Shown here piece by piece: positions 1 through 9,994 of a stretch of 64,000 nucleotides of DNA. The notes under the pieces were generated by a model, which worked only from the letters and a program-made list of their open reading frames with translations, was not told where the DNA came from and did not search any database. A program made the position numbers and the translations under genes. The stretch spans positions 1 to 64,000 of the forward strand of contig NW_026091437.1 of assembly GCF_024586455.1 (NCBI RefSeq), read 5' to 3'. This stretch comes from Bactrocera neohumeralis (lineage: Eukaryota > Arthropoda > Insecta > Diptera > Tephritidae). Position 1 is the stretch's first letter. Each line of letters opens with the position of its first letter.

Positions 1-1213
1 AATGCCGTCCCACGGTTCCCTTATACCGAGTTGTTGACGAGTGCTCTCAGAGAGCAGGAGTGCAAGCCGAGTAGAAAATCGTTCGGCTGTCTGTTGTGAT
101 TGCAGCTTTCGACGTCGAACCTTCCTTGTGTTTGTTGGCGTGCGTTTTGCTGCACAGAGGCGGGTGCGAATCTTGGGCTGCAACAAGATAGTGGTCCGAG
201 TCGATGTTAGGACCTCGGAGCGCACGCACATCTAAAACACTGGAGACGTGTCTTCCGTCTATCACAACATGATCGATCTGGTTGGTAGTTTTTCGATCCG
301 GAGACAGCCAGGTAGCTTGATGAATTTTTTTGTGCTGGAATCTAGTACTACAGATAACCATATTTCGGGCCCCGGCGAAGTCGATCAGCCTCAACCCATT
401 TGGGGATGTTTCGTGGTGGAGGTTGAATTTACCGACCGTAGTGCCAAAGATACCTTCTTTGCCCACCCTGGCGTTAAATTCGCCAAGCACGATTTTGACA
501 TCGTGGCGGGGGCATCTCTCATAAGTGCGTTCCAAGCACTCATAAAAGGCATCTTTGGTCACATCGTCCTTCTCATCCGTCGGAGCGTGGGCGCAGATCA
601 GCGATATGTTGAAGAACCTCGCTTTGATGCGGATTGTGGCTGACGTTCATTCACCGGGTGAATGATAGTACTCACGACGGAGTCTCTCTCCCACGAATCC
701 CACACCAAACTTGCGCTCCTTTATATGGCCACTGGAGTAAATGTCACAAGGACCTACTCGCCTCTGTCCTTGTCCCGTCCATCGCATTTCTTGGACGGCG
801 GTGATGTCAGCCTTTATTTTCACGAGGACATCAACCAGCTGGGCAGCGGCACCCTCCCAATTAAGGGACCGGACATTCCAGGTGCATGCCCTGATATCGT
901 TGTCCTTATTTCGTTTGCCATGGTCATCATCAAAAGGGGGGTCTCTCATCCGAGGCTGTTTTGTCTTTTTCATTGGGGTAGGCTTTTTACGTGGCGGGTC
1001 CCAAGCCCAGCGCACAACCTTATGTAGGGGATGTTTCGCCTTCTCACTTTAGCTCACCTTCGAACGGATGTTCTTAGGCTACCCAGAGGATACTTGGTCA
1101 AAGACCGGAAGTCGTGAGCTGCTTGAGTCATATGTAAAAGAATCGTTTCTGGCCACTCCCAAGTGAATGGCGATCAGAGAACTTTCCTCACTTGCGTGAA
1201 CTTCTACACATGA
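1..1213 (-). mobile_element. RTE-type non-LTR retrotransposon, 5' part, running off the window edge
   Basis: This is a near-identical second copy of the element at 39158-41866, in the same orientation. The 5' end of the element lies at the right, in a stretch ending catcctcc (about 1213), which is the same end seen in the copies at 34.48 kb and 41.87 kb. The right 200 bases are 5' untranslated leader. The rest encodes an endonuclease. The element continues past base 1, so its RT part is not visible. Clade assignment rests on the endonuclease and on the simple-repeat 3' tail of the copy at 39.16 kb. Confidence 0.8.
47..1015 (-). pseudogene. RTE-type AP endonuclease domain (broken)
   Basis: The N-terminal block (647-1015) has the start of an exonuclease/endonuclease/phosphatase fold: a TWNVRSLNWEG strand and a QEMRWTGQG motif carrying the catalytic Glu. 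The second block (47-562) has the GEFNARVGKEG, NQIDHVVIDGRHVSSV and DSDHYLV motifs, corresponding to the Asp-Asn, Asp and Asp-His catalytic positions of the APE family. The reading frame is broken between about 560 and 650. In the sister copy at 40.5-41.4 kb the corresponding stretch stays open. In the intact element this domain would nick target DNA for target-primed reverse transcription. This copy is dead because of the frameshift. Confidence 0.8.
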
Positions 1214-1500
1214 ACCCATCCTCCAAAAATAAATAAACAGTAAATTAAATATTTGGTCAACTGTCGTTCAAAGCTTTCACTGTTGAAAAAGTACGAGTTA
1301 TTTTTGCACATTACGATAAGTGTACTTAAATCACCTCCGATTGAGATGTTTTATAATTCGGTAATAGGAACGTAATTTTTTATTAAAAATATGACGCGCA
1401 AAATATTATTACCAGTTTGCAAAAATTAACATATTGTTGACATAAATCTATAAAGTACGACTAATAGTTTAGTTGATTAGAGGTAGGCTAAAAAACTGAC
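1214..1500. other. AT-rich spacer, nothing recognised
   Basis: This stretch is AT-rich with no coding pattern and no repeat shared with the rest of the window that I could see. It lies between the RTE 5' end and the piggyBac relic. Confidence 0.5.
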
Positions 1501-1501
1501 A

Positions 1502-1819
1502 TTGGGAGAAAACATTTGCATTGCTGGACAAATCATCCCATTTAAAGGCAAATTTACACCTAAACATTACGTTAAAGGAAAACCATGTCCATGGGATATT
1601 AAAATTTTTTTCTTAGATCAACAATGGATGAAAACAGTTGGCTTCGGTTCTGCAGTCATTCAGCACTTATCGCAACGTATTCCAAATACCAAAATAAAAT
1701 CAATGCTTCCGGACTCTCAAAAAAAAAATGTTAAAATGTTAGATTCAATGAATTTTGTCACGCAGTTGTTCGTACACTCCTCGCTGCCCAACAACAGGGA
1801 ACACTTTTTCCTCATCTGA
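1502..1819 (+). pseudogene. piggyBac-like transposase relic (DDE_Tnp_1_7 fragment)
   Basis: About 105 codons are open. The N-terminal half reads IIPFKGKFTPKHYVKGKPCP then WDIKIFF. This resembles the conserved 'DE.MIPFKGR...KQY..KKP..WGIK.' segment around the second catalytic Asp of piggyBac-type (PGBD) transposases. The rest is less clear. At this point families have an acidic pair; here the residues just before the segment are degenerate (ICIAGQ). No terminal repeats or TTAA duplications were identified, so this is an internal scrap of a decayed DNA transposon. The call rests on the single conserved block. Confidence 0.6.
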
Positions 1820-2270
1820 AACGCAAAACAGGTAGACAATCAAAGGCCTCAAATTCAAATTGTTCCAAAAATTTTCATAAAGCAAAATAATACTTTTTTA
1901 TATCCACCTATTACATACTGTGAATTAATAAACTTTGATTTGAATTCCTTATAAAATTTAGTATGAATAAATTGTGCTTTTGGTGGGCAATGTCGAATAT
2001 AGTGGACATCAGATAAAAGCCGGGGAGTTATTAAAATTGAAAAAGTTTAATTTTTCTATTTAGCAACACCATATTAGTGACATATAATGTGCATTTGAGA
2101 TTATTAGGTGGACCTCAATATTTTAGACCACTAAAGGGATTAATATCTCATAAATGAACACTCTACAAAAGTTGCCTTTGCGACGAAGTCGAAACTCACA
2201 CTGGCTAGGTAGTACGGGGCTCTAAACCTGATTTTTTCACGAAAATCGCATTTTTTTGTATTTATCTCGA
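1820..2270. other. AT-rich noncoding stretch
   Basis: No coding pattern or recognisable element was seen. It may include the decayed 3' part of the piggyBac relic, but no motif supports that. Confidence 0.4.
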
Positions 2271-2516
2271 AAATGACAAAAGCTATAGAAAAAATGGAAA
2301 TGATAAATTTGATTTTATTTGCTACAAAATCGCAATCATTAATACTTCTCGAGATGTTCGGCTTTTCAAGTAAGGCTGTATGGAATTTTCATAGGTTAAC
2401 ATACATAATGGTATTACATACCATTTCTGTCGAATATCTCGAGACCTTTTTTGTATCAAATAAAATTTCCAACAAGTTTGTCATTTCCATTTTTTCTATC
2501 GAGAAGTACTAATGAC
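2271..2516. repeat. Imperfect inverted repeat
   Basis: The left arm (about 2271-2370) contains ctatagaaaaaatggaaatg, a ttttatttg block and ctcgagatgttcg. The right arm (about 2425-2516) contains these in reverse complement: cgaatatctcgag, a caaataaaa block and catttccattttttctat. The arms are about 90 bp each with mismatches and gaps, around a loop of about 55 bp. It is probably a foldback or MITE-like relic of unknown family. Confidence 0.6.
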
Positions 2517-3139
2517 TTATATGAGTTTACATATTACTAGCATTAACTACAAACATCACTCTACAGAAACAACAATCGTATCAAATAGCAGCAGATGTCA
2601 ATATGGCAGCCAAATAGCCAAAAATTATAGTAAAACGCACAGCAACACCATTTTCATTCATGAACGCAAGCGCACTTTCAGCAGGCATACTTGCTTCATT
2701 GATAAAAGCTAACATAACTCTTGTCGATTTAACGTACTTTACATTATGCGCATACATAAACATAAGTACATATTTACGATGGTTTGTTGGTAAAGCTGAT
2801 ATAGCGGAAAGGGAAGCGGTGGCACCCGTAATTATTTTTTTACTCACAGCTCAGATTTTCTACCAACAACACAATGTTATGACGCTTTGCTGTTGCATCA
2901 GTCCTTCGACAGAATAACTCTTTGATATTAAAGCAAAAAACGAAAACTTCGGCATGTAACAATCTGTGTACATTTTCCGTATTCACTGTCATATTTGTTT
3001 ACAAGTACACATGTTTTTACATATGCATTAGCGTCCGCTTGGTCTTTTCAGACGTTACCAAAAACTTGTATTGACCATAGCAAATAAATATTTAAATACT
3101 ATATTTAATTAATAAATAATTAAGTAAATAATTAAGTAA
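2517..3139. other. Unassigned AT-rich DNA
   Basis: An 88-codon open stretch on the minus strand (2581-2847) and an overlapping one on the plus strand (2660-2917) are present. Neither has a recognisable motif, and two long frames over the same DNA argue for chance. The right end (3085-3140) is a run of aataatta-like repeats. Confidence 0.4.
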
Positions 3140-4790
3140 TCATTCAAACCTTGCTGTGATATATATTACGCTGGCTACGCTCTTGTGAGACGTGTTGTCA
3201 AAAGCACCTTCGATGTTTAGGAAGGCGCAGAGCAGCATTTCCCCTCCTTCCAGCGAACTCTCTATCTCCGAGATTAGCTGTACAGAGCAGTATTGGTTGA
3301 TCTGCCTGCTCTGTACGCATGCTGATTAGCATGCAGGGGTGCAATTTTCAACGCCTTGGACCTTATTTCATGATCTACTATCTTTTCCATATTTTGGAAT
3401 AAAAAGGAAGTTAGACTAATTAGCCTGTATGAAATTGCCAATGAATAGTCCTTCTTTCTTACATTGGGTATAAAGATGACCTTCGCTGTCCTCCATATTT
3501 CCGGGATTTACGCCTTTGCGAGGCTTTCCCTCATCAGCCGAACGAGGTATGGCAGTAGAACCTGATCTCCCTGTTATAAGAGTACTGGAAAACTGCCGTC
3601 TACTCCCGGATACTTGAATTTCTAAATAATTTCCTAATTATATAAAGTGAGGTTGCTTTTATATTCCTCCCAGACCCCCGTACGTTTCACCTTATTAAAC
3701 AGCCTCCGTACTTTTTTCCTAAGATCTGAGAGTTTGATTGACCACCAGCGACAGTTGCGCCTGGTGGTGGTCGCCTTTAGGAGCCATGTACAGTAGTATG
3801 CGTATATAATGGACTGGTTTAGCGCAGACAGTCTGCTCTTCAGTCCCGGACCAGTAACACTTTTATCAGTCTGTCCACCATTTTGAGACCATTCCATTCA
3901 AATGCTCGTTGCTCATGGTGATGTCAAGTACCTCCCTACTACTTATTGTGATTTGTGTTTATGTCGCCTGCAGTAACTACACAACTGTTGATTCTCCCGA
4001 GAAATACGAAGACGAAGACTGGACTTTAGCAGTCCCTAGCTTCCACCGCAACTAGATCCTGTGTCAGGAGCTCTGAAATACAAAAGAAGCCATTGTTGTT
4101 CCTGACAACTACTCAAGTTCTCTCGCTTGAGATTCCCAGATTACCTTGTTGGCATCCGTCTTGAGGCCCCTAACCTCAGACCCCTCCAGAAGTTTCTACG
4201 TGGAGGGCAACTCCACTCAAGTCCTCTTGAGCTAGTCTTCTTGTCAGTGCTGTCAGTCCCATCCTGTTCTGCCGTGCTATCGCTGGGTTAAGTGGACCTC
4301 TGCTCCCTGTGCCCGTTGTAGTCTTATAAGGCCTCAAGACAACCAAGTTGAAACTGTAGTTCAGGCGCAAGTCGAACTTAGATTTAGTCTTCATCAGGTG
4401 TCCTCGGCCTTGCTGCTGACTACTCGCCAGGCCGAAGTGTTAGGGCCCAAGTTCTGATTTTTAGTCAGACCGAGAGCAAACTTCTACGGCAAGAGCGGTA
4501 TGTCTTCCCCTCTTTTTATGCAGAGGACGGAGCCTTTTCAGCCTTTCAGCTTGGGAGCGATCTCCCGTAGCCGGATAGCGGTCCTCTAGTCCTTGCAGTC
4601 TACCTGCAATATGCCTCCTGGAGAACGGTGAGCCGTTCCTCCGCTACGCGGTTTATGACTGGGTAGTCGATGGTGCTGCGGCTTTGCACCCCGCTGCCTC
4701 GCCCGAGTTACGTCGACGTCGATGCCAACCACCATATGCTTGACCGATATGAATGCAACTGCAGTCCATAAGAACTGCAATAACGAGATA
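3140..4790 (-). mobile_element. Decayed LOA-clade LINE relic (minus strand)
   Basis: Nucleotide and protein similarity to the LOA element at 6928-12760 appears in order. Bases 3170-3560 match its RT core (8820-9210). Bases 3634-3897 encode a pre-RT segment with RRLFNKVKRTGVWEEYKSNL, matching RRLFNKAKRTGSWEDYKWHL of the intact copy. Bases 4020-4170 match the endonuclease N-terminus near 10330-10470. Bases 4170-4790 are GC-richer and have no match in the intact copy; they are probably the ORF1/5' part of a different LOA subfamily. The 3' RNase H part is missing. Many stops and gaps make this an old, dead copy. Confidence 0.7.
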
Positions 4791-5157
4791 ATGCCGACGT
4801 CAACGTTACCGACTTACCCCAAACTACTTAAAGTCAATTGGTCGACTTAAAATATTTTCTGTTTTTATTGTTGCAACAACGTTGCGACCACACGCAATAT
4901 GCATATCATATTTCGAAACAAACTAGGGCACTTACACTAGATCACATTGCATTTCCGTTACACATTTCATTATTTTATATGATCAAACGAATATCGCGAC
5001 AACCAAAAACAAAAAGCAACTAGCGTCACAATAAATAGCGCCTCGTAAACATTTAAGGGAATGCAATTGATGTAATGTGAGAAGTAGGCAACTTGACAAA
5101 TATTGTCGCAACTACAAGTGGTTGCGCCAATATAACAAATAAAGAAAAAGAAAAAAA
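4791..5157 (+). repeat. Possible 5' LTR or leader of gypsy element 1
   Basis: About 360 bp lie immediately upstream of a tRNA-type primer-binding motif and a gypsy-like gag start, which is where a 5' LTR belongs. I could not align it convincingly to the putative 3' LTR start at 35767. Its left border and its identity as an LTR are inferred from position only. Confidence 0.35.
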
Positions 5158-5176
5158 GCGCAGTCGGTAGGATCTT
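5158..5176 (+). promoter_or_regulatory. Retroelement primer-binding site (PBS), gypsy element 1
   Basis: The motif GCGCAGTCGGTAGGATC lies 25 bases before the gag ATG. It resembles the TGGCGCAGTCG-type primer sites of Drosophila 17.6/297/gypsy-group elements, where a cellular tRNA primes minus-strand synthesis. The leading TG is replaced by AA, consistent with decay. Confidence 0.6.
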
Positions 5177-5200
5177 TGTCCTTAGACAACCACAACCACA

Positions 5201-5617
5201 ATGACAACTACCAACAACGATATAAGTCTGATATCGGCATCAAATCTCTTGAGAGAAGCCGCTAAAATAAGAGAATTCAAGGGCGACGGAAGCTACGATG
5301 TTGCTTCATTCATCAGAGAGGTTGAGCTGATTCTGCCCTTGTTTAACGAGAACGAAGCAGCCAAAAACTATGTGTGGGACAGACACAATAAAACGAAAAT
5401 TCAGGGAGGGGCGCTCCAAATAACAAGGACACTACCCAGCAACTCACCGTGGGATGAAGTTAAAACAGAACTTATAAGAAATTTTGGAGTAAGAGAGAGC
5501 TACCACCAACTCTTCCACCAGGCCATCACGACAAAACAGCACAACGACTTACGTTGTATTATTACAATCAATTAAAAAACATATTAGATAAGCTTATCTC
5601 TAAGTATAACTTAAGGG
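5201..5617 (+). pseudogene. Gypsy/errantivirus-like gag fragment, element 1
   Basis: The first 118 codons (5201-5560) show a gypsy-group Gag pattern: an acidic/aromatic start (REFKGDGSYDVASFIREVEL), a central WDRHNKTKIQGGA region, a P-x-x-S-P-W-DEVK helix and an NFG...Y..LFHQ segment. A frameshift near 5550 moves the continuation (YYNQLKNILDKLISKYNL) into another frame, after which the sequence switches at about 5618 to Mutator-like DNA. Gag would form the particle core. The ATG at 5201 sits directly after the primer site. Capsid C-terminus, protease and RT of this element were not found, so the copy is gutted. Confidence 0.65.
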
Positions 5618-6760
5618 GGGAGATGGAGATTCTAAAACATACTCTGGTATTCTCAAAGCGAAACCTTATGGTGAAAATTTTGTGGTCAATAAGAAAGAAT
5701 ACGTTGGCCACGTACAGAAGAGGATGGGAACCCGGTTGCGTGAGTTAGTGAAGAAAACTGTTGAGGAAAAAATAGCCAATGGCAAAAAAACTCAAAAAAA
5801 ATTCTTTCTGGAAAAGGTAAATTGACTAGTAAATTGATTGACAAACTAACTGTATATTATGGCTTAGCGATAAGAAGAAACGATGAATCAGCCTATAAAA
5901 TGAGGGATGCGATATGGGCGACCCGCAGCATCAAAATTGCCCTTAAGATCCAGAGACGTGGTGCACCTGGCAGCGAGTATCAGCATCAGGTACTCTCTCA
6001 TCGTTCAAACACCAATATACTCCATTACCAGATGATGTTTTGACTGCAATGAAACCAATTTATGAAGACCTGAGTAAGGATGAGCTTTTGGAGCGGTGTG
6101 TTGGAGGATTTACACAAAATAACAATGAAAGTTTCAATCAGTTGATTTGGAAAATTACTCCCAAAATACTTCCAGCTGGGTCGATAATCGTTCAAATTGC
6201 TGCATTAATCGCTGCTTGTATTTTCAATGAAGGGATATCAGCATTATTATTAATTATGCACGGTATGGACCTAAAACTTGGTCCAAATTTCCATGAATAT
6301 GCCCGAAACATGGATGAAAACCGGGTGACCGTAGCCGAAAAGAAATCTACCAGCGAGACTCGTGAAGCCAGGATTCGCCATAGACTGGAGCAGAAGGGTG
6401 CCCTGGACACTGCAGCTGCAGCAGGTTCTCTACTTTATGGCCCAGGAATCGACGATTCAATGTAAGTTAAAAAAAAAATTTTCCCACTTTTATTGTCTCT
6501 TAAAACTTTAAACGCGTTTTTTTCAAAACTATGTTTTCAAAGTCGGTTATCAAGATTTTAATTTTTTTTCCTTCGTCCAATACCTAGTTTATTGTCTTTA
6601 CTAAAACACGTATTTTTTATTTTTATTTCAGATGATCCTGAAAGAAGTTCTGCTGACAACGCGGATGCACCTTTTTTCCAAGGGACTGCCGGAAATGGCG
6701 TCATAATGACTGCCATTTTGATATTTTTTTTTGAAAATTTTACAAAACCCCTTAAACCGA
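5618..6760 (+). pseudogene. Mutator-like (MULE) transposase fragment with a candidate intron
   Basis: The frame from about 5623 reads YGENFVVNKKEYVGHVQKRM then GTRLREL, and after a frameshift KLIDKLTVYYGLAIRRN. The open part at 6040-6465 reads MKPIYEDLSKDELLERCVGG, TQNNNESFNQLIW, AALIAACIFNEG and LLYGPGID. This is the recurring pattern of the insect 'Mutator-like transposase' domain family. A GTAAGT donor (6462-6467) follows directly, and a T-rich tract ending in tttcag (AG at 6630-6631) precedes more open sequence in a different phase. An exact join at those sites would hit a stop, so the intron is plausible but the copy is degenerate. No terminal inverted repeats were found; the left junction interrupts a gypsy gag. 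Confidence 0.7.
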
Positions 6761-6789
6761 AATAAGTCCATAGAATTTTCCCCAAGGAC

Positions 6790-6927
6790 CACTGAATCCT
6801 TAATACTCAAAAATTTTTAAACAATATTCCGGTTCATTTATCGGCAATAATTTACGGCAGAAACATTAACTCCTTAAGGGAGTTCCAGGATTACGTACTG
6901 GAAGAAACAGGACTTACAAATTATTGA
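6790..6927 (+). pseudogene. Possible env fragment of gypsy element 1, left of the LOA insertion
   Basis: The frame ending at 6927 reads SAIIYGRNINSLREFQDYVL followed by EETGLT. I assign it to an errantivirus-type envelope because the sequence on the far side of the LOA and BEL insertions (28557 onward) also reads as env in the same orientation. The last seven bases (TTATTGA) are duplicated at 12761-12767 by the LOA insertion. This is a short, degenerate piece and the identification is tentative. Confidence 0.35.
6921..6927. repeat. Target-site duplication of the LOA element, left copy
   Basis: TTATTGA is repeated at 12761-12767 and directly abuts both proposed ends of the LOA element. Confidence 0.65.
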
Positions 6928-6970
6928 GGTTCTGCACCCCGACCTAGGGTCTATTGTGCCCTCTCCTGTA

Positions 6971-9900
6971 TCACATGACCTCCCAAAGCCCCAGCAGTCT
7001 GAAAAATTCCAGTAGTTTGCCGGGCGCTAGTGTGGTGATGTGATCCCTGCTGATAAAGATGGAATCCAGGGCCTTAAGCCTTTTTCCACAGATTGCTGTG
7101 CAATCTAGGATAAGGTGTGCTGGTGTTTCCTGTTCCAGGTCGCAGAACCGGCAATTAGCACAGGAGATCATGCCCATGTTGGACAGGTGCTTCCTGAGCT
7201 TGCAGTGCCCTGTGTAGACTGCGACGAGGATTCGGAATTTCTCACGGGGGAGGTTAATTAATTCCTTAAACCTGGAGAGGTTATATCCTCCTAGGAGCAG
7301 CTTGGCGTGGCGCATACTTGCTGCCTGCCGCCAGTGCCGCTCCCTATCCTCTCTCTCCTCCGTGCGGAGCAGCTCCTTAAGAGTGTGGGGTCCTACTGCT
7401 ACGAACGGCTCTGGTCCCCACATTTTGGACGCTGCCGCCGTGCGGGCCAGCTCGTCTGCCTTCTCGTTTCCTTCTACTCCCTTATGCCCTGGTACCCAAA
7501 TTAGGTGCACCCGGTTGCACAGGGACAGGCGGTTTAGCCTTCCTATGCATTCTTCTACTAAAAGCGATTTGGTCTCGTACGATGAGATCGCTTTTAGTGC
7601 CGCTTGACTATCGCTGAGAATAGCTATGCGCTGGTTGCGATAGTTGCGGCTGAGGTTGATTTCAGCGCATTGACTGATGGCAAGAACTTCAGCCTGGAAA
7701 ATGCTTGGGAAGCAGCCCATAGGTATGGATAGCTTGGTTCGCGGACCCGCAATACCTGCCCCAATGCCTTCCGGTGTTTTCGAGCCATCTGTGTACCACT
7801 GAATGGTACTGTCTTCCAGCAGTTTTTCCAGCGTGGAATCGTTCCACTCCTTCTTACTGCCTAGAGTTACTTTGAAATGCTTTTTGAAGTTTACTTTCCT
7901 TGTTGTGCCGTCTCTTGGGAGGAGGGCCAGCGGTGTGCTCTCCGCTAGAGCGTCCATCTGCCTGGAGGACATTATCTTCCCTCTCCCGCAGCCTTCTGCT
8001 GACATTAGCAGCATGGTGTGCTTTGCTGCTAGCTTGATCACCTTATGCAGCGGTGTGAGCTCTAATAAGACCTCCAGTGCCACTGTGGGGCATGTGCGCA
8101 TTGCCCCCGAAGCACAGACACATGCAAGTCTTTGCAGCTTTGACAGTCTCTGAATCACAGAGGACTGTGCTGCTTTGGTGGCCCAGGCAACCGCTCCATA
8201 GGTGACGATGGGCCTTACTATCATGGTATACAGCCATCTCATGATGTTTGGCTTGCATCCCCATGATCTGCCGGCTAGGCGTCTGCAAATCATAAGTGCT
8301 CTTGTTGCTTTGGACAGCGTTAAGTCCAAATGCCTGCTCCATTTTAGTGTTGAGTCTAGGGTGACGCCAAGGAATTTGACCTCCCTAGACATTTCCACCT
8401 CTGCGCCTCCAATTGTTAGGGTCCTCAGGCCCGGAAGAGATCTCCGCCTAGTGAATGGGATCACGGTGGTTTTTGCTGGGTTGATGTTTAACCCTACCGT
8501 GTTACACCATTCCTTCGCCAATTTTAAGCCCCTTTGAACAATGTCACAGAGAGTGTTCTCAAATCTTCCTCTCGCCATTATGACAATGTCGTCCGCGTAC
8601 CCTTGACAGCGGATTCCATTGCTGGTGAGCAGCTCGAGTAGTTCGTCTACTATCAGGCTCCAAAGCAGAGGGGACAGTACTCCACCCTGTGGGCAGCCCC
8701 TCGTGGTGCCAAGACGAATTTTACTTCCTCCAACTGTTGTTTCTGCAACCCTAGTGCGCAGAAGGGCTTCCGTCCATCTGCGTATCGAGGGATTTACGTT
8801 CCTTCTCTCGAGTGCCTTGATGACGCTAGTGTGAGACGCGTTATCAAAGGCCCCTTCGATATCAAGGAAGGCGCAGATCGCAACCTCGCCATTATCCAGC
8901 GAATCCTGTAGCTCAGACGCGAGTTGGTACAGAGCGGTATTTGTAGATCTACCTGCCCTGTACGCGTGTTGTCCGGCATGTAGGGGTGCAATCTTCAGCG
9001 CTTCCGATCTAATATGGTTGTCTATTACTTTTTCCATCCCCTTCAGCATAAAGGACGTGAGACTAATAGGCCGGAACGATTTGGCTAACGAATAGTCTCT
9101 CCTCCCTATCTTGGGGATGAAAATCACTTTTGCTATTCTCCACGGTTCGGGGATATACGACATCGCCAGGCTGCCTCTCATCAGCCCCAGCAGGTGTGGT
9201 AGGAGGATATCCATACCTTGCTGCAATAGGGCCGGGAAGACGCCGTCCACTCCCGGTGATTTGTAGCTCGAGAAGGAGGCCAGTGCCCATCTGACTGAGT
9301 CAGCAGTGAACAGAGTCCTTGCCGTCAGCCAGTCTGAGCGATCCGGCCTGCGTGTGACCAAGGTTGGGGTTAGGTCAGCTTGAGCCCTCTCCGGGAAGTG
9401 CGTTTGTAGGAGCGTTTCTGCCCTCTGCTCCGCGCTTGTCGTATATGTCCCGTCCTGTCTCTTTAGGGATAATACTGTGTCCGTCCTACCCTTCGACAAC
9501 GCCTTGTGCAGTCGAGCTGCCTCCGGGGTCGAGGAGACGCTATCACAGAATTTCCTGAAACTGTTTGACTTGGCAAGCCTAATCTCCTTGTTGTAGGCTG
9601 TTAGGTGCCATTTGTAGTCCTCCCAGCTGCCTGTGCGCTTGGCTTTGTTGAACAACCTACGCACCTTCAGTCTGAGGGCTGAGAGTTTACTGGACCACCA
9701 TGGCCAGCCTTGTTTGCTGGTGGTCGCTTTCAGTGGACAGGCACAATGATAGGCGTCCATAATGGACTGGGTTATGGCACTCAGTCTGCTCTCCAGTCCA
9801 ACTGTGGTGGACCTAACATCCGCCTGCTCCACTACACTTATACTTCTACTTAGGATCTCTTTGAAAGTGCCCCAATTTGTATTTCTGGGGGTACGAGTTG

Positions 9901-9994
9901 GAGGTCGGTCCCCGACTACCACCCTCAGAGCAAAACGAATGATTCTGTGATCTGACAGTGAGGGCTCTTTTGATACCCTCCACTGCGAGATCAA
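6971..9994 (-). CDS. LOA ORF2, RT and RNase H part
   Basis: Over 1000 codons are open with no stop. It is the continuation of the endonuclease frame, so the apparent first codon (TTG, 9994) is not a true start. Residues 1-20 are the endonuclease C-terminus (EPSLSDHR motif). A basic pre-RT region contains RRLFNKAKRTG (112-122). RT motif A is FLDIEGAFD (about 376-384), motif B is GCPQGGVLSP (433-442) and the catalytic YADD is at 466-469. RNase H residues D736 (YTDGS), E769, D795 (SDSQ), H837 (PGHKG) and D847 are all present. A Cys-rich CANCRFC...H...C knuckle ends the protein. It would copy the element RNA at a nicked target and remove the RNA strand. All catalytic residues survive. Confidence 0.9.
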   Translation of the reverse strand: MISQWRVSKEPSLSDHRIIRFALRVVVGDRPPTRTPRNTNWGTFKEILSRSISVVEQADVRSTTVGLESRLSAITQSIMDAYHCACPLKATTSKQGWPWWSSKLSALRLKVRRLFNKAKRTGSWEDYKWHLTAYNKEIRLAKSNSFRKFCDSVSSTPEAARLHKALSKGRTDTVLSLKRQDGTYTTSAEQRAETLLQTHFPERAQADLTPTLVTRRPDRSDWLTARTLFTADSVRWALASFSSYKSPGVDGVFPALLQQGMDILLPHLLGLMRGSLAMSYIPEPWRIAKVIFIPKIGRRDYSLAKSFRPISLTSFMLKGMEKVIDNHIRSEALKIAPLHAGQHAYRAGRSTNTALYQLASELQDSLDNGEVAICAFLDIEGAFDNASHTSVIKALERRNVNPSIRRWTEALLRTRVAETTVGGSKIRLGTTRGCPQGGVLSPLLWSLIVDELLELLTSNGIRCQGYADDIVIMARGRFENTLCDIVQRGLKLAKEWCNTVGLNINPAKTTVIPFTRRRSLPGLRTLTIGGAEVEMSREVKFLGVTLDSTLKWSRHLDLTLSKATRALMICRRLAGRSWGCKPNIMRWLYTMIVRPIVTYGAVAWATKAAQSSVIQRLSKLQRLACVCASGAMRTCPTVALEVLLELTPLHKVIKLAAKHTMLLMSAEGCGRGKIMSSRQMDALAESTPLALLPRDGTTRKVNFKKHFKVTLGSKKEWNDSTLEKLLEDSTIQWYTDGSKTPEGIGAGIAGPRTKLSIPMGCFPSIFQAEVLAISQCAEINLSRNYRNQRIAILSDSQAALKAISSYETKSLLVEECIGRLNRLSLCNRVHLIWVPGHKGVEGNEKADELARTAAASKMWGPEPFVAVGPHTLKELLRTEEREDRERHWRQAASMRHAKLLLGGYNLSRFKELINLPREKFRILVAVYTGHCKLRKHLSNMGMISCANCRFCDLEQETPAHLILDCTAICGKRLKALDSIFISRDHITTLAPGKLLEFFRLLGLWEVM

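Noticed and set aside
248..1052. Plus-strand open frames opposite the RTE endonuclease
   Set aside because: These are shadows of the minus-strand endonuclease; the same shadows occur at 40.9-41.6 kb.
2581..2847. 88-codon open frame on the minus strand as a possible small host gene
   Set aside because: No recognisable motif, another long frame overlaps on the other strand, and no promoter or splice context was seen.
9992..9994. TTG at 9994 as the start of a separate RT protein
   Set aside because: The sequence before it continues the endonuclease domain in another frame. It is the result of a frameshift, not a start codon.
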